Positions 8,705-18,016 of a DNA stretch of 40,030 nucleotides are shown one piece after another (position 1 is the stretch's first letter; each line of letters begins with the position of its first letter). The notes beneath the pieces are model-generated. The model was not told where the DNA came from. It saw only the letters and a list, made by a program, of their open reading frames with translations, and ran no database searches. The stretch lies in contig NZ_NBIU01000019.1 in the NCBI RefSeq assembly GCF_003245365.1, forward strand, positions 1-40,030. Reading direction: 5' to 3'. The DNA is from Helicobacter valdiviensis (GTDB lineage Bacteria; Campylobacterota; Campylobacteria; Campylobacterales; Helicobacteraceae). Position numbers and translations under genes: made by a program.

Positions 8705-9115
8705 ATGACAAATATTTCTACAAAAAGCATTTATGGATTGGAAGCTTTATATTATTTGGCACTTCATAAACAAAAACTTCCCATTGGTTCAAGAACCATA
8801 GCAAAAGATTTGAAGATTTCTTGTGCTTATTTGGAGCAAATTTTGATGCTTTTAAAACAAGGTGGGATATTAGAGGGCTTTAAAGGACCTAAAGGTGGCT
8901 ATAAATTTGCTAAAAATCTAAATGAAATCAAAGTAATTGAAGTGTTAGAGATATTAGAGCAAAAAAAGCTTAAACTAGGGAGTTCCAAAAACAGAGCTTT
9001 AGCAATTTTTTGGGAAGAAACCAACTCTAAAATAGAGAAAATCTTGGAATTAAATTTAGAAAACCTTCTTAAATATGAGGAAAAATTACAATCTGAAAGT
9101 ATGTATTTTATATAA
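8705..9115 (+). CDS. Rrf2-family transcriptional regulator
   Basis: This 136-residue protein has the Rrf2 winged-helix layout: STKSIYGLEALYYLA at the start, a recognition-helix region around residues 26-50 (TIAKDLKISCAYLEQIL), and the wing GFKGPKGGYKFA. It has only Cys40 and none of the three-cysteine cluster that binds Fe-S in IscR, so it is unlikely to hold a cluster of the IscR type. AAAGGA precedes the ATG. It is probably cotranscribed with the upstream pseudouridine synthase gene; its ligand and targets are unknown. Confidence 0.85.
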   Translation: MTNISTKSIYGLEALYYLALHKQKLPIGSRTIAKDLKISCAYLEQILMLLKQGGILEGFKGPKGGYKFAKNLNEIKVIEVLEILEQKKLKLGSSKNRALAIFWEETNSKIEKILELNLENLLKYEEKLQSESMYFI

Positions 9116-9127
9116 AATGAAGAAAAG

Positions 9128-9203
9128 TGGTGGCTTGAGGCGGAATCGAACCACCGACACGGAGATTTTCAGTCTCCTGCTCTACCGACTGAGCTATCAA
9201 GCC
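9128..9203 (-). tRNA. tRNA-Phe (GAA)
   Basis: A 76-base cloverleaf is readable on the minus strand: acceptor GGCTTGA/TCAAGCC, anticodon stem GGAGA/TCTCC with loop CTGAAAA (anticodon GAA), T-loop TTCGATT, discriminator A and encoded CCA. Confidence 0.97.
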
Positions 9204-9252
9204 ATTTAAAAAGGGAGATTATATTAATAATCTCTTTAATTTCTTCTTAAAT

Positions 9253-10182
9253 CTAAGGCTTCCTTAGTAAAATTATTTGTGTTTTCTCTTGTGTTGCGTA
9301 ATTTCCTTCTACTATATAGTTGTAAAATAAGGCAAGTTTTAAAAACTCTTCAAGATCTTGAATTTGTGAGCTTTCTATATAGAGCAACCCTCTATTATCC
9401 AAATGCTTATTAATGGTTGCAAAATCTTTTTTACTTTGAGTTATCCAAAGATCTCTACTAGGGGGTGCAATTTGTGCTAGATTATCCTTAGTAACTCCAA
9501 ATAACCAAATTTTCAAAAAATTAGAAGAATAAAACTTCTGTGATTGTAAAAAAAGTGGATTATAATAAATAAGAGTTGTTTTTTTCTTGCCTAAACTCTC
9601 TTCAATCTGTGCCACATCCTCAATAAAATGAGGAATAAAAGAATGCAAAATCAAAAGTCTAATGGGATTTATGTTTTGATAGATATTTTTGTAATATTCT
9701 ATCACCTGTTCTTTAACATCAAAATTACAAGGCTCTTTTTTAATAGAATAATTTTTCATTACATTTTCTAAAATCTCTCCCAAAATACTTTTAATCCAAA
9801 GATTAATTACATCTTTTGGAGCATCTTCTAAATACAGCTTTAAAGATAAAAACTCGCTATAAGTTTTTGGACTAAGATATTCAAGCAACACTGCATTGGG
9901 TGCAAAACTAACAAGTTCAACATTTTTCAATCTTTGTTTTAAGCCCGTGATACTAGGAAAAGAAAATCTTGATTGGTAATGGATTTTTACTAAAGGATTA
10001 TTAGAATAAATTAATACAGAGCGTTCATTGGAAGCTAACTCATACGCAAAATCATCACAATTCATTTGATAAATTAGAGTTTTGGTATTTTCATAAGTGT
10101 TTTTAATAATGCAATCCTCTGCTAGTCGCATTTTTTGCACTTCTGTAATTTTTGTTGCTTCTTTTAACTGCGGAACACCCAA
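9253..10182 (-). CDS. Conserved hypothetical protein
   Basis: I do not recognise this 309-residue protein. It has no signal peptide and no clear membrane helix. The second half alternates hydrophobic strands and helices (for example TTLIYYNPLF, LWITQSKKDF, GLLYIESSQ, QIILLRKP), which would suit an alpha/beta fold such as a Rossmann-like methyltransferase, but no SAM-binding glycine motif is evident. It stands alone between the tRNA-Phe gene and ttcA, 88 bases downstream of ttcA, and may be part of that transcript. Confidence 0.75.
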   Translation of the reverse strand: MGVPQLKEATKITEVQKMRLAEDCIIKNTYENTKTLIYQMNCDDFAYELASNERSVLIYSNNPLVKIHYQSRFSFPSITGLKQRLKNVELVSFAPNAVLLEYLSPKTYSEFLSLKLYLEDAPKDVINLWIKSILGEILENVMKNYSIKKEPCNFDVKEQVIEYYKNIYQNINPIRLLILHSFIPHFIEDVAQIEESLGKKKTTLIYYNPLFLQSQKFYSSNFLKIWLFGVTKDNLAQIAPPSRDLWITQSKKDFATINKHLDNRGLLYIESSQIQDLEEFLKLALFYNYIVEGNYATQEKTQIILLRKP

Positions 10183-10270
10183 AAAATCCTCCTATATTTG
10201 AAAAATTTAAAAATATTTTAACATATTTACTTTATTTTTCAAAAATAAAAGAGATGAGAAAATCCAAAAA

Positions 10271-11032
10271 TTACTCTTGCGTATCCAAATAGCGTTTATC
10301 AAATAAACTATTTAGATGCACATTACCTAAAGCCACCTTCAAAGAGGTAAAAAAGTCTGGATTTGCCTCTTCTAACTCTTTTAGCATTTGCTTAGTTTTT
10401 TCTCTAGCATGTGGGCGTTTATCATCGCTTTGCCACATAATAGGGCAATTACAATCAGGAGCAATGTAAATATTGTTTTTGGCAATAAAATCAATAATTT
10501 GCCTCTCTCGCACAAAAATCAAAGGGCGTATCACATACAAGCTATTTTCAGCCTTATAAATAGGAGGCATAGAACGCAAGGCTCCATTATAGGTAAGATT
10601 CATCATAAAGCTTTCTGCTGCATCATCTAAATGGTGCGCTAGAGCAATTTTGTTATATCCGCCCTCTAGCGCCTTTGTATAGAGAGCACCTCTACGCATA
10701 CGCGAACAAAAACTACAATAAACACTTCCTTCTCTTTTATTCTCTTCTAAAATCTTATAAATATCAGTTCTATAAAGCTCATAGGGAATACCATTTTTCT
10801 CACAATATTCAAATATATATTCATACTCGCCACCACGCCCATAATCCACTGTTAAGGCTTTAAATTCAAAATTAAAAGGAGCATATTTTTTAAGCCTAGC
10901 TAAAAGTGTGGCTAGGAGTATAGAGTCTTTTCCGCCACTAAGCCCTAGTAATACTCTATCTCCCTCTTTAATCAAATCAAATTCCGCATTGGTTTTGCCA
11001 GTAATTTTTAAAATCTTTTTACTAATTTCCAT
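10271..11032 (-). CDS. ttcA: tRNA cytidine-32 2-sulfurtransferase (TtcA)
   Basis: The enzyme thiolates C32 in the anticodon loop of some tRNAs. The PP-loop ATPase motif SGGKDS is at residues 32-37, and the Fe-S cluster cysteines are CSFC (106-109) within CSFCSRMRRGALY, with a third at Cys194 or Cys196 (DCNCP). The conserved LAHHLDDAAE segment is at 131-140. The length of 253 is typical. It lies 4 bases downstream of the MFS exporter gene, an order also recalled in H. pylori (HP1181-HP1182). Confidence 0.9.
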   Translation of the reverse strand: MEISKKILKITGKTNAEFDLIKEGDRVLLGLSGGKDSILLATLLARLKKYAPFNFEFKALTVDYGRGGEYEYIFEYCEKNGIPYELYRTDIYKILEENKREGSVYCSFCSRMRRGALYTKALEGGYNKIALAHHLDDAAESFMMNLTYNGALRSMPPIYKAENSLYVIRPLIFVRERQIIDFIAKNNIYIAPDCNCPIMWQSDDKRPHAREKTKQMLKELEEANPDFFTSLKVALGNVHLNSLFDKRYLDTQE

Positions 11033-11036
11033 TTTA

Positions 11037-12392
11037 TTACTCTTTAAATTTATCGCTTAAATGTGTTTTTATAAAATTTATAATTTCTTGCTCTTCTAAC
11101 AAATGCTTGTCGTATTTAATCACTGCTTTTCGCTCATTTTCATTAATATACCATTCTAAAATTCCTACAAGCTCTACAAGTGTTTCTAAATCTTCCCCAC
11201 GCACACCCTCTTGCAAAGGCAAATAAAGATTTTTTTGGAAAGTAGGATTTGCTAAAAATGCAAAAAGCAAAATCCATAAAAACGAAGCAATCACTACAAA
11301 CATACTAATAGAAAGCATTCCAAAAAAGTCATAAAAATGCCCTCCAATAAGTGCTCCTATAAAAGTCCCAAGATAACCAAAAGATGTAAAAATCCCTAAT
11401 GCACTTCCTTTTTGATGTGCTTTACAATAACGACTAGCAAGACTTTGCATAATGGGTTCATGCACAGAAAATCCTATAAAAAATACAAGAATTCCCACAA
11501 TAAAAGCCCATTGATTCTTGCTTAGCATTAAAAGATAAGCCACTACAAAAAATAGCACACCCACAATCATTACGCTTTTAAACTTTCCTTTTTTTTCTGC
11601 GATAATTGCAGCAGGTGCCATAGATAAAAGTCCTAAGATACTTGCAGGAATATAAACTTTATAAAGTTCTTCTTTTGGCATACCAAATTCTTTTACAAGT
11701 GCAATAGGAATAATTAAAAAAGCTAAAGTCATAAAGCCTTTTTGCAAAAAATTTGTGAAATTCATAATTTGTAGATTTTTATTTTTTAAAATCGTGCCAT
11801 ATTCATTTGTATTTGCATTAAAGCTATAAGTGATTTTTGGAGCTTCAGGAACTGCAACAAACAACACTACAATACCAAAAAGAGCTAGAGCAAAAGTAAT
11901 CCAAAAAAGATTAGAAACTCCATAAATCCCGCCAATAATTGGACCAATAATCATAGCAAATACAAAAGAAAATGAAATGGTTGCCCCCATAAAAGCCATT
12001 GCTTTTGTGCGTTTTTCTTCATTAACTAAATCAGCAATCATTGCACTTACTACACCGCCAACTGCACCAGCACCTTGCAAAAATCTTCCCAAAATAAGCA
12101 TATAAATATCATCGCTCATAGCACAAATTGCCGAACCAATAGCAAAAATAACAAGCCCTAAAGCTATCATACTCTTGCGTCCAAATTTATCACTTAAAAA
12201 TCCAAAAGGCACTTGAAAGACAACTTGCGTGAGTGCATAGCCTCCCATAGCAATTCCAATTAAAATAGGAGTTGCCCCACTAAGTAAGAGTGAATATAAG
12301 GATAAAAGTGGCATTACCACAAATAATCCAAAAAATCTAGCGCCAAGTATCAAGCTAAGTGGCATTGTTTGTTTTATTAAATCATTTTTCAC
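11037..12392 (-). CDS. MFS efflux transporter
   Basis: This 451-residue integral membrane protein shows twelve hydrophobic segments and the MFS motif A-like loop GFLSDKFGRKS after the second helix, plus GRFLQGAGAVGGV (motif C region) in the fourth/fifth helix area. It is probably a drug or metabolite exporter of the inner membrane. After about residue 390 it has a soluble tail of about 60 residues with mixed charges (GILEWYINENERK...), less usual for the family. Together with ttcA it forms a two-gene unit, divergent from rdgB. Confidence 0.88.
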   Translation of the reverse strand: MKNDLIKQTMPLSLILGARFFGLFVVMPLLSLYSLLLSGATPILIGIAMGGYALTQVVFQVPFGFLSDKFGRKSMIALGLVIFAIGSAICAMSDDIYMLILGRFLQGAGAVGGVVSAMIADLVNEEKRTKAMAFMGATISFSFVFAMIIGPIIGGIYGVSNLFWITFALALFGIVVLFVAVPEAPKITYSFNANTNEYGTILKNKNLQIMNFTNFLQKGFMTLAFLIIPIALVKEFGMPKEELYKVYIPASILGLLSMAPAAIIAEKKGKFKSVMIVGVLFFVVAYLLMLSKNQWAFIVGILVFFIGFSVHEPIMQSLASRYCKAHQKGSALGIFTSFGYLGTFIGALIGGHFYDFFGMLSISMFVVIASFLWILLFAFLANPTFQKNLYLPLQEGVRGEDLETLVELVGILEWYINENERKAVIKYDKHLLEEQEIINFIKTHLSDKFKE

Positions 12393-12414
12393 TACTTTAA
12401 ATTCTCCATAATTT

Positions 12415-12423
12415 TGCTAAAAT
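12415..12423 (+). promoter_or_regulatory. Extended -10 promoter of rdgB
   Basis: TGCTAAAAT lies 50 bases before the rdgB ATG in the divergent gap with the MFS gene. It is the same extended -10 style as at 7726. Confidence 0.4.
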
Positions 12424-12472
12424 TACAAACAAAAGTGCAATTTTATCCCAATAAATTAAACAAGGCAATAAT

Positions 12473-13102
12473 ATGAGATTAATTTTAGCAAGTTCTAACT
12501 CCAACAAACTAAGAGAAATTAAAGAAATTTACCATAATTTTAAAGATACTTTTGAGATACTTTCTTGGGATAGCCTTATTACACCCTTTGAAATTGAAGA
12601 AAATGGAACAAGTTTTAAAGAAAATGCCCTTATCAAATCTAAAGCGGTTTTTTCAGCTTTACAAGAAGCAAATCTTTTAGAAAAAAATGATGTAGTTTTG
12701 AGTGATGATAGCGGGATTTGTGTGGATTTGCTAGGCGGAGCACCTGGAATTTATAGTGCAAGATATAGTGGTGGAGATGATAAAGATAATCTTAAGAAGC
12801 TTTTAGATGAGGTAGCCAAACTAGAAAATCAAACCTCTTTAGCACATTATTGTGCTAGCATTGGTATTAGTAGTTTTTATGGAGATTTTAATACTTATGG
12901 ATTTATGTATGGGAGTGTCATTAGCACGCCTAAAGGAACAAATGGCTTTGGTTATGATCCTATGTTTATCCCAAAAGGCTACACAAAAACTTTAGCAGAG
13001 CTAAGCAGTGAAGAAAAAAACAGAATCTCTCATAGAAAAATTGCTCTAGAAAATGCTAGTTATCTTTTAAGAGCTTTAAGCCAAATACATATAAATGTTT
13101 AA
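12473..13102 (+). CDS. rdgB: dITP/XTP pyrophosphatase (RdgB/HAM1)
   Basis: This enzyme hydrolyses non-canonical purine NTPs (ITP, dITP, XTP) to the monophosphate, keeping them out of DNA and RNA. Family motifs are SSNSNKLREI (residues 7-16) for triphosphate binding, FKENALIKSKA (48-58), SDDSGICVD (77-85) and, near the C-terminus, GFGYDPMF and SHRKIAL. The length of 209 is normal. AAGG lies 8-11 bases before the ATG. Confidence 0.95.
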   Translation: MRLILASSNSNKLREIKEIYHNFKDTFEILSWDSLITPFEIEENGTSFKENALIKSKAVFSALQEANLLEKNDVVLSDDSGICVDLLGGAPGIYSARYSGGDDKDNLKKLLDEVAKLENQTSLAHYCASIGISSFYGDFNTYGFMYGSVISTPKGTNGFGYDPMFIPKGYTKTLAELSSEEKNRISHRKIALENASYLLRALSQIHINV

Positions 13103-13111
13103 AAATATTGC

Positions 13112-13195
13112 ATGTATATAAAACTTATTTTGATACTTGTGTGGCTGTTTGCTTATCACTACAAGTGGGCAAAACAATATAATAACCTATTTTAA
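13112..13195 (+). CDS. Possible 27-residue membrane peptide
   Basis: Ten bases after rdgB an ATG opens a 27-codon frame, MYIKLILILVWLFAYHYKWA followed by KQYNNLF, which would be a single hydrophobic helix with a basic-aromatic tail. There is no good ribosome binding site; it could only be translated by coupling or readthrough from rdgB. It may be chance. Confidence 0.22.
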   Translation: MYIKLILILVWLFAYHYKWAKQYNNLF

Positions 13196-13263
13196 TATTA
13201 ACAGATAGTGTTTAGCCTCTTAGAAAGCTTTATGATAAAAAAATACTTATGGATTTAAAAGAG

Positions 13264-13911
13264 AACGCCACACAAATATTTCATATTTGCTCGCAATGAC
13301 TATAGATAAATAATAAAATACTTTTATTGTTAAAGCTCTTTGCAATAACAAAAAATCTTATAGTGTATCTTTTAGATTTGCACCGCACTATGTTTGCAGA
13401 TAACGCTTTGCTTGTATGCTTTGTTGTTTTATTCTTTATCAGAATATTATCATATTAAACGAAGCGAAATATCTCTCTTATTTAATTACAAATCTCATTA
13501 TTTAGAGATATTTTTTATTTAGAGGTTCTTCAGCTAAAGCCTCAAAATGACAAAATAAAACCTTATAATGTTGTTTGCCACTGCAAGAATGTGAAAAATC
13601 CGTGGCAGTCTAAAAAAAGAGGTATCGCTACAAACAAAGCAAGATGTGGTAGTCTAAAGAAAATAACCTAAAAGGCAAAAATTAGGTTGCCACGAGTTCT
13701 ACAAACTTTCATAATAACAAGAAATGCCTTTGAAAGATAAATCTAAGATTGCCACGCAAATATTTCATATTTGCTCGCAATGACAATTGTTTGCCATATT
13801 AATATTCTATTTTTAGAGTTTAGCTGTTTTATAGATTGCTTCGTTCGTTTCGCTCCTTGTAATGACACTCCATTCTGTCACCACAAGAGCCTTTAGGCTT
13901 GTGGCAGTCTA
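13264..13911. repeat. Second cluster of palindromic intergenic repeats
   Basis: The 865-base gap between rdgB and cysE holds further copies of the repeat seen at 305-640. Clear units are at 13264-13300, 13575-13612, 13747-13785, 13832-13867 and 13876-13911; worn units lie near 13521-13554, 13624-13657 and 13685-13719. The outer sequences are again GATTGCCACG-like and TCGCAATGAC-like, with variable self-complementary centres (CAAATAT/ATATTTG at 13273 and 13757, AGCC/GGCT at 13888). A 28-base stretch is identical at 13273-13300 and 13757-13784. Apart from the tiny frame at 13112 I see no gene here. Confidence 0.72.
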
Positions 13912-13967
13912 AATTAATACTTAAAATTATTAGTAATTCTTTTATAAATTTTACATTACTTTAATGA

Positions 13968-14672
13968 CTAATTACCTTTCATAGTCTTTAAAAATTCTTT
14001 ATAAAAAGTATCTAATTCATTAATTTCTTCTTGCATAGCATTATCCTCTTGGCAATTTTTTTGCAAAAGTTCTACACGCTTTAAAAGATAACTAAAAAGC
14101 TGGTAATGAATATCTGGGATTTTATTTAAATCATTGCTTCTACCCTTAATGATTGTCTTTGCTGGAATCCCAACTGCAGTAGAATTTGGAGGAACTGACT
14201 TAATCACTACAGAATTTGCACCAACCTTAGAATTTTCCCCCACGATAATATCTCCTAAAATCTTAGCTCCTGCACCAATAATCACATTATCTTCAATAGT
14301 AGGGTGGCGTTTCTTTTGTTCTAAACTCACCCCTCCTAAGCTTACACCTTGATAAATAGTAACCTCATTCCCCACTATCGCAGTCTCACCAATTACCACA
14401 CCAATCCCATGATCTATAAACACTCTATGACCAATTTGTGCTGCTGGGTGAATATCCACATTAGTAATCCATTGCGTAAAGCCCATCAAAATCCTAGCTA
14501 AAACCTTAAAGCCTTTTTTATGCAATCTGTGTGCAATTCTATGATGCACAAGCGCAATAAGCCCTGGATAATTAAAAAAAAGCTCTATTTTAGACTTAAT
14601 AGCTGGATCTTTATCCAAAATGGTTTGAAAGTCCTCTTTGATAGTGCCAAAAAGGCTTTGAGCATAAATCAC
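13968..14672 (-). CDS. cysE: Serine O-acetyltransferase
   Basis: This enzyme makes O-acetylserine from serine and acetyl-CoA, the first step of cysteine synthesis. An alpha-helical N-terminal part is followed by hexapeptide repeats of a left-handed beta-helix (DIHPAAQIG, IDHGIGVVIGETAIVG, VSLGG, PTIEDNVIIGAGAKILG, SKVGANSVV) and the family ending PPNSTAVGIPAK. The length of 234 is normal. Its ATG overlaps the speA stop by 4 bases (ATGA), so it is translated with speA. Confidence 0.94.
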   Translation of the reverse strand: MIYAQSLFGTIKEDFQTILDKDPAIKSKIELFFNYPGLIALVHHRIAHRLHKKGFKVLARILMGFTQWITNVDIHPAAQIGHRVFIDHGIGVVIGETAIVGNEVTIYQGVSLGGVSLEQKKRHPTIEDNVIIGAGAKILGDIIVGENSKVGANSVVIKSVPPNSTAVGIPAKTIIKGRSNDLNKIPDIHYQLFSYLLKRVELLQKNCQEDNAMQEEINELDTFYKEFLKTMKGN

Positions 14673-16522
14673 ACCATTTCTCCTTCACTCTTAAACACAG
14701 TTCTTAGATAACCATTCTCACTAAGCATAACATAAAGCTGTCCTAAAACTTCTTTTTTAGAATCTTCTGCAATCTTATCACTATCTTCTAGCTTTTGCTT
14801 TAAGCGTCTTTCTATCTCTTTGGTATCATAATCTAAATCATCAAGCACATCTAAAATCGTTTGTGCCTCTAGCATATTTACAATCTCATATCCCCCCTCT
14901 TCATCAAAAACTACACTAAGTTCTGTAGGGTGTGTAAAAAGATTGTGTCGCATTCCAAGCACCTCTTGATAAGCACCTACTAAAAAGAAGCCTAAAAAAT
15001 ATTCCTCTTTATTTACATCAATATCGTGCAAAAAGAGTGGAAAATTCTTATTAAACCCGATCTCTCCATCACTATCACAAGTTATATCCCATAAACTTGC
15101 ACTACGCGTTGGGCGTTTATTTAGCCTATCTAATGGTATCACAGGAAAATTCTGCTCTAATCCCCAATAATCTGGCAAACTTTGGAAAAAGCTACAATTT
15201 AACAAATATCTCTCTTGCACTTGTTCTTGAATTCTAATAATATCTTTATGGTTTTTGTGTTTTAAAATCTTAATCACTTTTTTAATAATTAAATGCACTA
15301 AAACTTCTGTATTAGAGCGATCTTGCAAATCAATATAACCTAAATCAAAAAGCGTAAGAAGTGATTCCATATGCTCTAGGCTATCATGCAAATACTCTAT
15401 AGCATAGCGTTCATTAATAGTATTATAAAGATCTAATAATTCTTCTACTAAAGGGGGATTTTTATCCTTTAAATGCAAGTTTTTTTCATCATATTCTTGT
15501 GAAAAGAGTTCTAAGACTGGCGCAATAAGAGTAGCATGGTTTGCTGAAACATACCGTCCTGATTCTATAAAAATATCTGGCTCTCTTTCTTTTTTGTTTT
15601 TAGCTATCTCTTTAAGCGTAAAAACAACATTTCCACTAAATTCTGCTAAAGTATAGTTTCTATTTTGGTGGTTTTCATGCTGGGTATATTCTACAGCCAA
15701 CCCTCCTCCAATATTTACACTATTTAGATTTTTAGCACCCATTTTACGCAATTCTGCATAGATATTTCCTGCCTCCCTTAAAGCTTTTTTAAGAGGTGCA
15801 ATATCACTAATTTGGCTACCAATATGGAAATGTATCATTGTAAATTGCGAAAGAAGTTTGTTCTTTTGTAAAAGATTAATAGCTTCTACCAACTCTGTTG
15901 CAGTCAAACCAAATTTAGAATTAATACCGCCACTTTTAGCCCATATTCCAACACCTGTGCTATGCAATCTAATCCTAAGTCCAATATTTGGATAAGGCTC
16001 CCCCATAGATTTTGCCACTTCTATAATGGTTTCAAGTTCATTTAATCCCTCGATGGTTAAGGTAATATCATGCCCCATTTTTGCCGCAATAAAACCTAAA
16101 GAAATCATTTCTTTATCTTTAAAGCCATTTACAGTGATTGGAGAATTTTCATTAGTATAAGCCATTGCCACAATAAGTTCTGACTTGCTTCCTGCTTCTA
16201 ACCCATAACATCTATGCTCCATAAGTTCTACCAATGGAAGCACAAAATTAGGATAATGATTCACTTTAAGAGGAAAAACTGCTTTAAACTTTCCCTTATA
16301 ATGGTGCTCTTTAATGGAATTTTCAAAGTTTTGAAAGATTTTTTCTACTTGCTTTTGGATTAAATGGGGAAATCTAATTAGCAAGGGACCTCTATAACCT
16401 TCTTCTCTCACTTTTTTAACAATATCAATAAGGGCAGGCTTACATTGATAATTGACTTTAACTTGTCCATCTTCAATGATAAAATCATCACCTGCCCAAT
16501 AATTAATACCATAATCAACCAT
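14669..16522 (-). CDS. speA: Biosynthetic arginine decarboxylase
   Basis: This PLP-dependent enzyme (617 residues) converts arginine to agmatine, feeding polyamine synthesis. The PLP lysine is in FKAVFPLKVN near residue 104, the phosphate-binding glycines in NIGGGLAVEY, and the catalytic cysteine in LWDITCDSDGEIG; HFHIGSQ is the other fold-III barrel landmark. The length and sequence match the SpeA family rather than the inducible AdiA type. It lies upstream of cysE with a 4-base overlap and downstream of the serine transporter after a hairpin. The product of the speE-like gene at 32105 could use the resulting putrescine. Confidence 0.95.
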   Translation of the reverse strand: MVDYGINYWAGDDFIIEDGQVKVNYQCKPALIDIVKKVREEGYRGPLLIRFPHLIQKQVEKIFQNFENSIKEHHYKGKFKAVFPLKVNHYPNFVLPLVELMEHRCYGLEAGSKSELIVAMAYTNENSPITVNGFKDKEMISLGFIAAKMGHDITLTIEGLNELETIIEVAKSMGEPYPNIGLRIRLHSTGVGIWAKSGGINSKFGLTATELVEAINLLQKNKLLSQFTMIHFHIGSQISDIAPLKKALREAGNIYAELRKMGAKNLNSVNIGGGLAVEYTQHENHQNRNYTLAEFSGNVVFTLKEIAKNKKEREPDIFIESGRYVSANHATLIAPVLELFSQEYDEKNLHLKDKNPPLVEELLDLYNTINERYAIEYLHDSLEHMESLLTLFDLGYIDLQDRSNTEVLVHLIIKKVIKILKHKNHKDIIRIQEQVQERYLLNCSFFQSLPDYWGLEQNFPVIPLDRLNKRPTRSASLWDITCDSDGEIGFNKNFPLFLHDIDVNKEEYFLGFFLVGAYQEVLGMRHNLFTHPTELSVVFDEEGGYEIVNMLEAQTILDVLDDLDYDTKEIERRLKQKLEDSDKIAEDSKKEVLGQLYVMLSENGYLRTVFKSEGEMV

Positions 16523-16589
16523 ATTCTTACCTTATTATTTTTTAATAAAAAAATCATAGCATAAGTTATAAAAAATATGGATAAATCAT

Positions 16590-16604
16590 GGGGCTTTTTG
16601 CCCC
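16590..16604 (-). terminator. Hairpin after the serine transporter gene
   Basis: GGGGC-AAAAA-GCCCC (minus strand) lies 13 bases after the stop codon at 16617. The U-run that should follow is weak (ATGATTTAT), so termination may be partial and speA-cysE may receive readthrough. Confidence 0.5.
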
Positions 16605-16616
16605 TATTATCATAAG

Positions 16617-17915
16617 CTAAAAACTATAAATTACAGTAACAATTGTCAAAACTCCTGTAATAAACACAAACGCATCTAATGCTAAATTGCGATACTTTTT
16701 AAGCCTTGAAACAATATAAAAAGAAATCACTGGCATTAAAAATAAAATTGCTGCAATAATAGGCCCTCCAAGCTTTTCAATAAAGTCCAACACACTTGGA
16801 TTTAAATATGCAACAACAATCATAATCACATACATCACAATATTGCATAGCTTTTTAACTAAAGGCATATTAGGAGTTTTACCCATCAAAGTTGCACTTT
16901 TCCTAACAATCCCATAAGCACCTTCTCTAGCACCAAAATAATGTCCAAAAAAAGAACTAGTGATTGCTAAAAATGCAACCAAAGGACCCCCATAAGCAAT
17001 GATAGGATTATTGATTTTATTAGCAAAATAAGAAAGAATAGGAATATTTTGTGCTCTTGCTTGAGCGAATTCATTCAAATCTAGTGCTAGCGTGCAAGAA
17101 ATCACAAAAAACATTACAAAAAAGAGTAGCATTAAAGTTGTATTAAAAAGTATTTGATTAGTTTTTCTTAAAAATTTACCTTCATAATGTTTTTTTACAC
17201 TCACTGAAAATGTAGAAATTGCTGGAGAATGGTTAAAAGCAAAAACAAGCACTGGAAGTGTAAGCCAAACAATCATTAAAAAATCTTTCATATCTGGCAC
17301 ATAAGTAATGCTATCAAGCTTCCAATAAGGAATTAAATATAAAGAAAATAAAAACAATACTGCACACAAAGGATATACAAGCCACTCGCACACTTTAATA
17401 ATCACTTCTTCACTAAAATACATAACTCCCATAAAAATACTCACAAGCACAAAAGCAAGCAAAGCCCTAAAAGTAGGCACTAAAGAATATATATCCTTAT
17501 TATCAATTTTTTGCACTTCATAAGCCACCCCCTTTAATCCTTCCCAAGAATCCATAAAAGGCAAAATTTGATTTAAAATAAAACTCTCAAATGTATTTGT
17601 AATCCCTACACAATATGCCAAACAAATGGGAAAAATCGCAAAGAAATACACAATAGAAATTAAGATTCCTATTTTTTTACCAAAATAATCTTCTGTTGCA
17701 TGGGTAATGTCTTTATCCCTACCTCTAGCCTGTGCCACAAAGCGACTAAGTGCCCTATGACTTAAATACACCATAGGGAAAATAATAACACTCATCACAA
17801 CTATAGGCCAAAAGCCACCAACTCCTGCTTTAATAGGCAAATATAAAATACCTGCTCCAACTGCTGTGCCAAATAAAGACAACATCCAACTTGTATCAAA
17901 CCGTTTCCAATTCAT
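16617..17915 (-). CDS. sdaC: Serine transporter (HAAAP family)
   Basis: This 432-residue protein has about eleven hydrophobic segments and the HAAAP (hydroxy/aromatic amino acid permease) start MNWKRFDTSWMLSLFGTAVG, with GAGILYLPIKAG just after, and central FAFNHSPAIS. It resembles SdaC, a proton-serine symporter of the inner membrane. Serine is an important carbon and cysteine source in Campylobacterota, which fits the neighbouring cysE. No serine dehydratase is beside it in this window. Substrate assignment rests on recalled similarity; threonine or another small amino acid is possible. Confidence 0.85.
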   Translation of the reverse strand: MNWKRFDTSWMLSLFGTAVGAGILYLPIKAGVGGFWPIVVMSVIIFPMVYLSHRALSRFVAQARGRDKDITHATEDYFGKKIGILISIVYFFAIFPICLAYCVGITNTFESFILNQILPFMDSWEGLKGVAYEVQKIDNKDIYSLVPTFRALLAFVLVSIFMGVMYFSEEVIIKVCEWLVYPLCAVLFLFSLYLIPYWKLDSITYVPDMKDFLMIVWLTLPVLVFAFNHSPAISTFSVSVKKHYEGKFLRKTNQILFNTTLMLLFFVMFFVISCTLALDLNEFAQARAQNIPILSYFANKINNPIIAYGGPLVAFLAITSSFFGHYFGAREGAYGIVRKSATLMGKTPNMPLVKKLCNIVMYVIMIVVAYLNPSVLDFIEKLGGPIIAAILFLMPVISFYIVSRLKKYRNLALDAFVFITGVLTIVTVIYSF

Positions 17916-17995
17916 TTTATTACCTCTTAAAATAATTCTTTAAATTTAGCTAATTATTTGCACATGTTTTAAAATTCTTAGCTAAAATAAAGGGG

Positions 17996-18016
17996 AAGCC
18001 TCCAAAAAGGAGACTT
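17996..18016 (-). terminator. Terminator of the mutS2/lipoprotein transcript
   Basis: An 8-pair stem (AAGTCTCC/GGAGGCTT, one T-G pair) with a TTTTT loop overlaps the lipoprotein stop codon and is followed by CCCCTTTATTTT. It ends the long minus-strand gene run that starts at ctpA. Confidence 0.65.
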
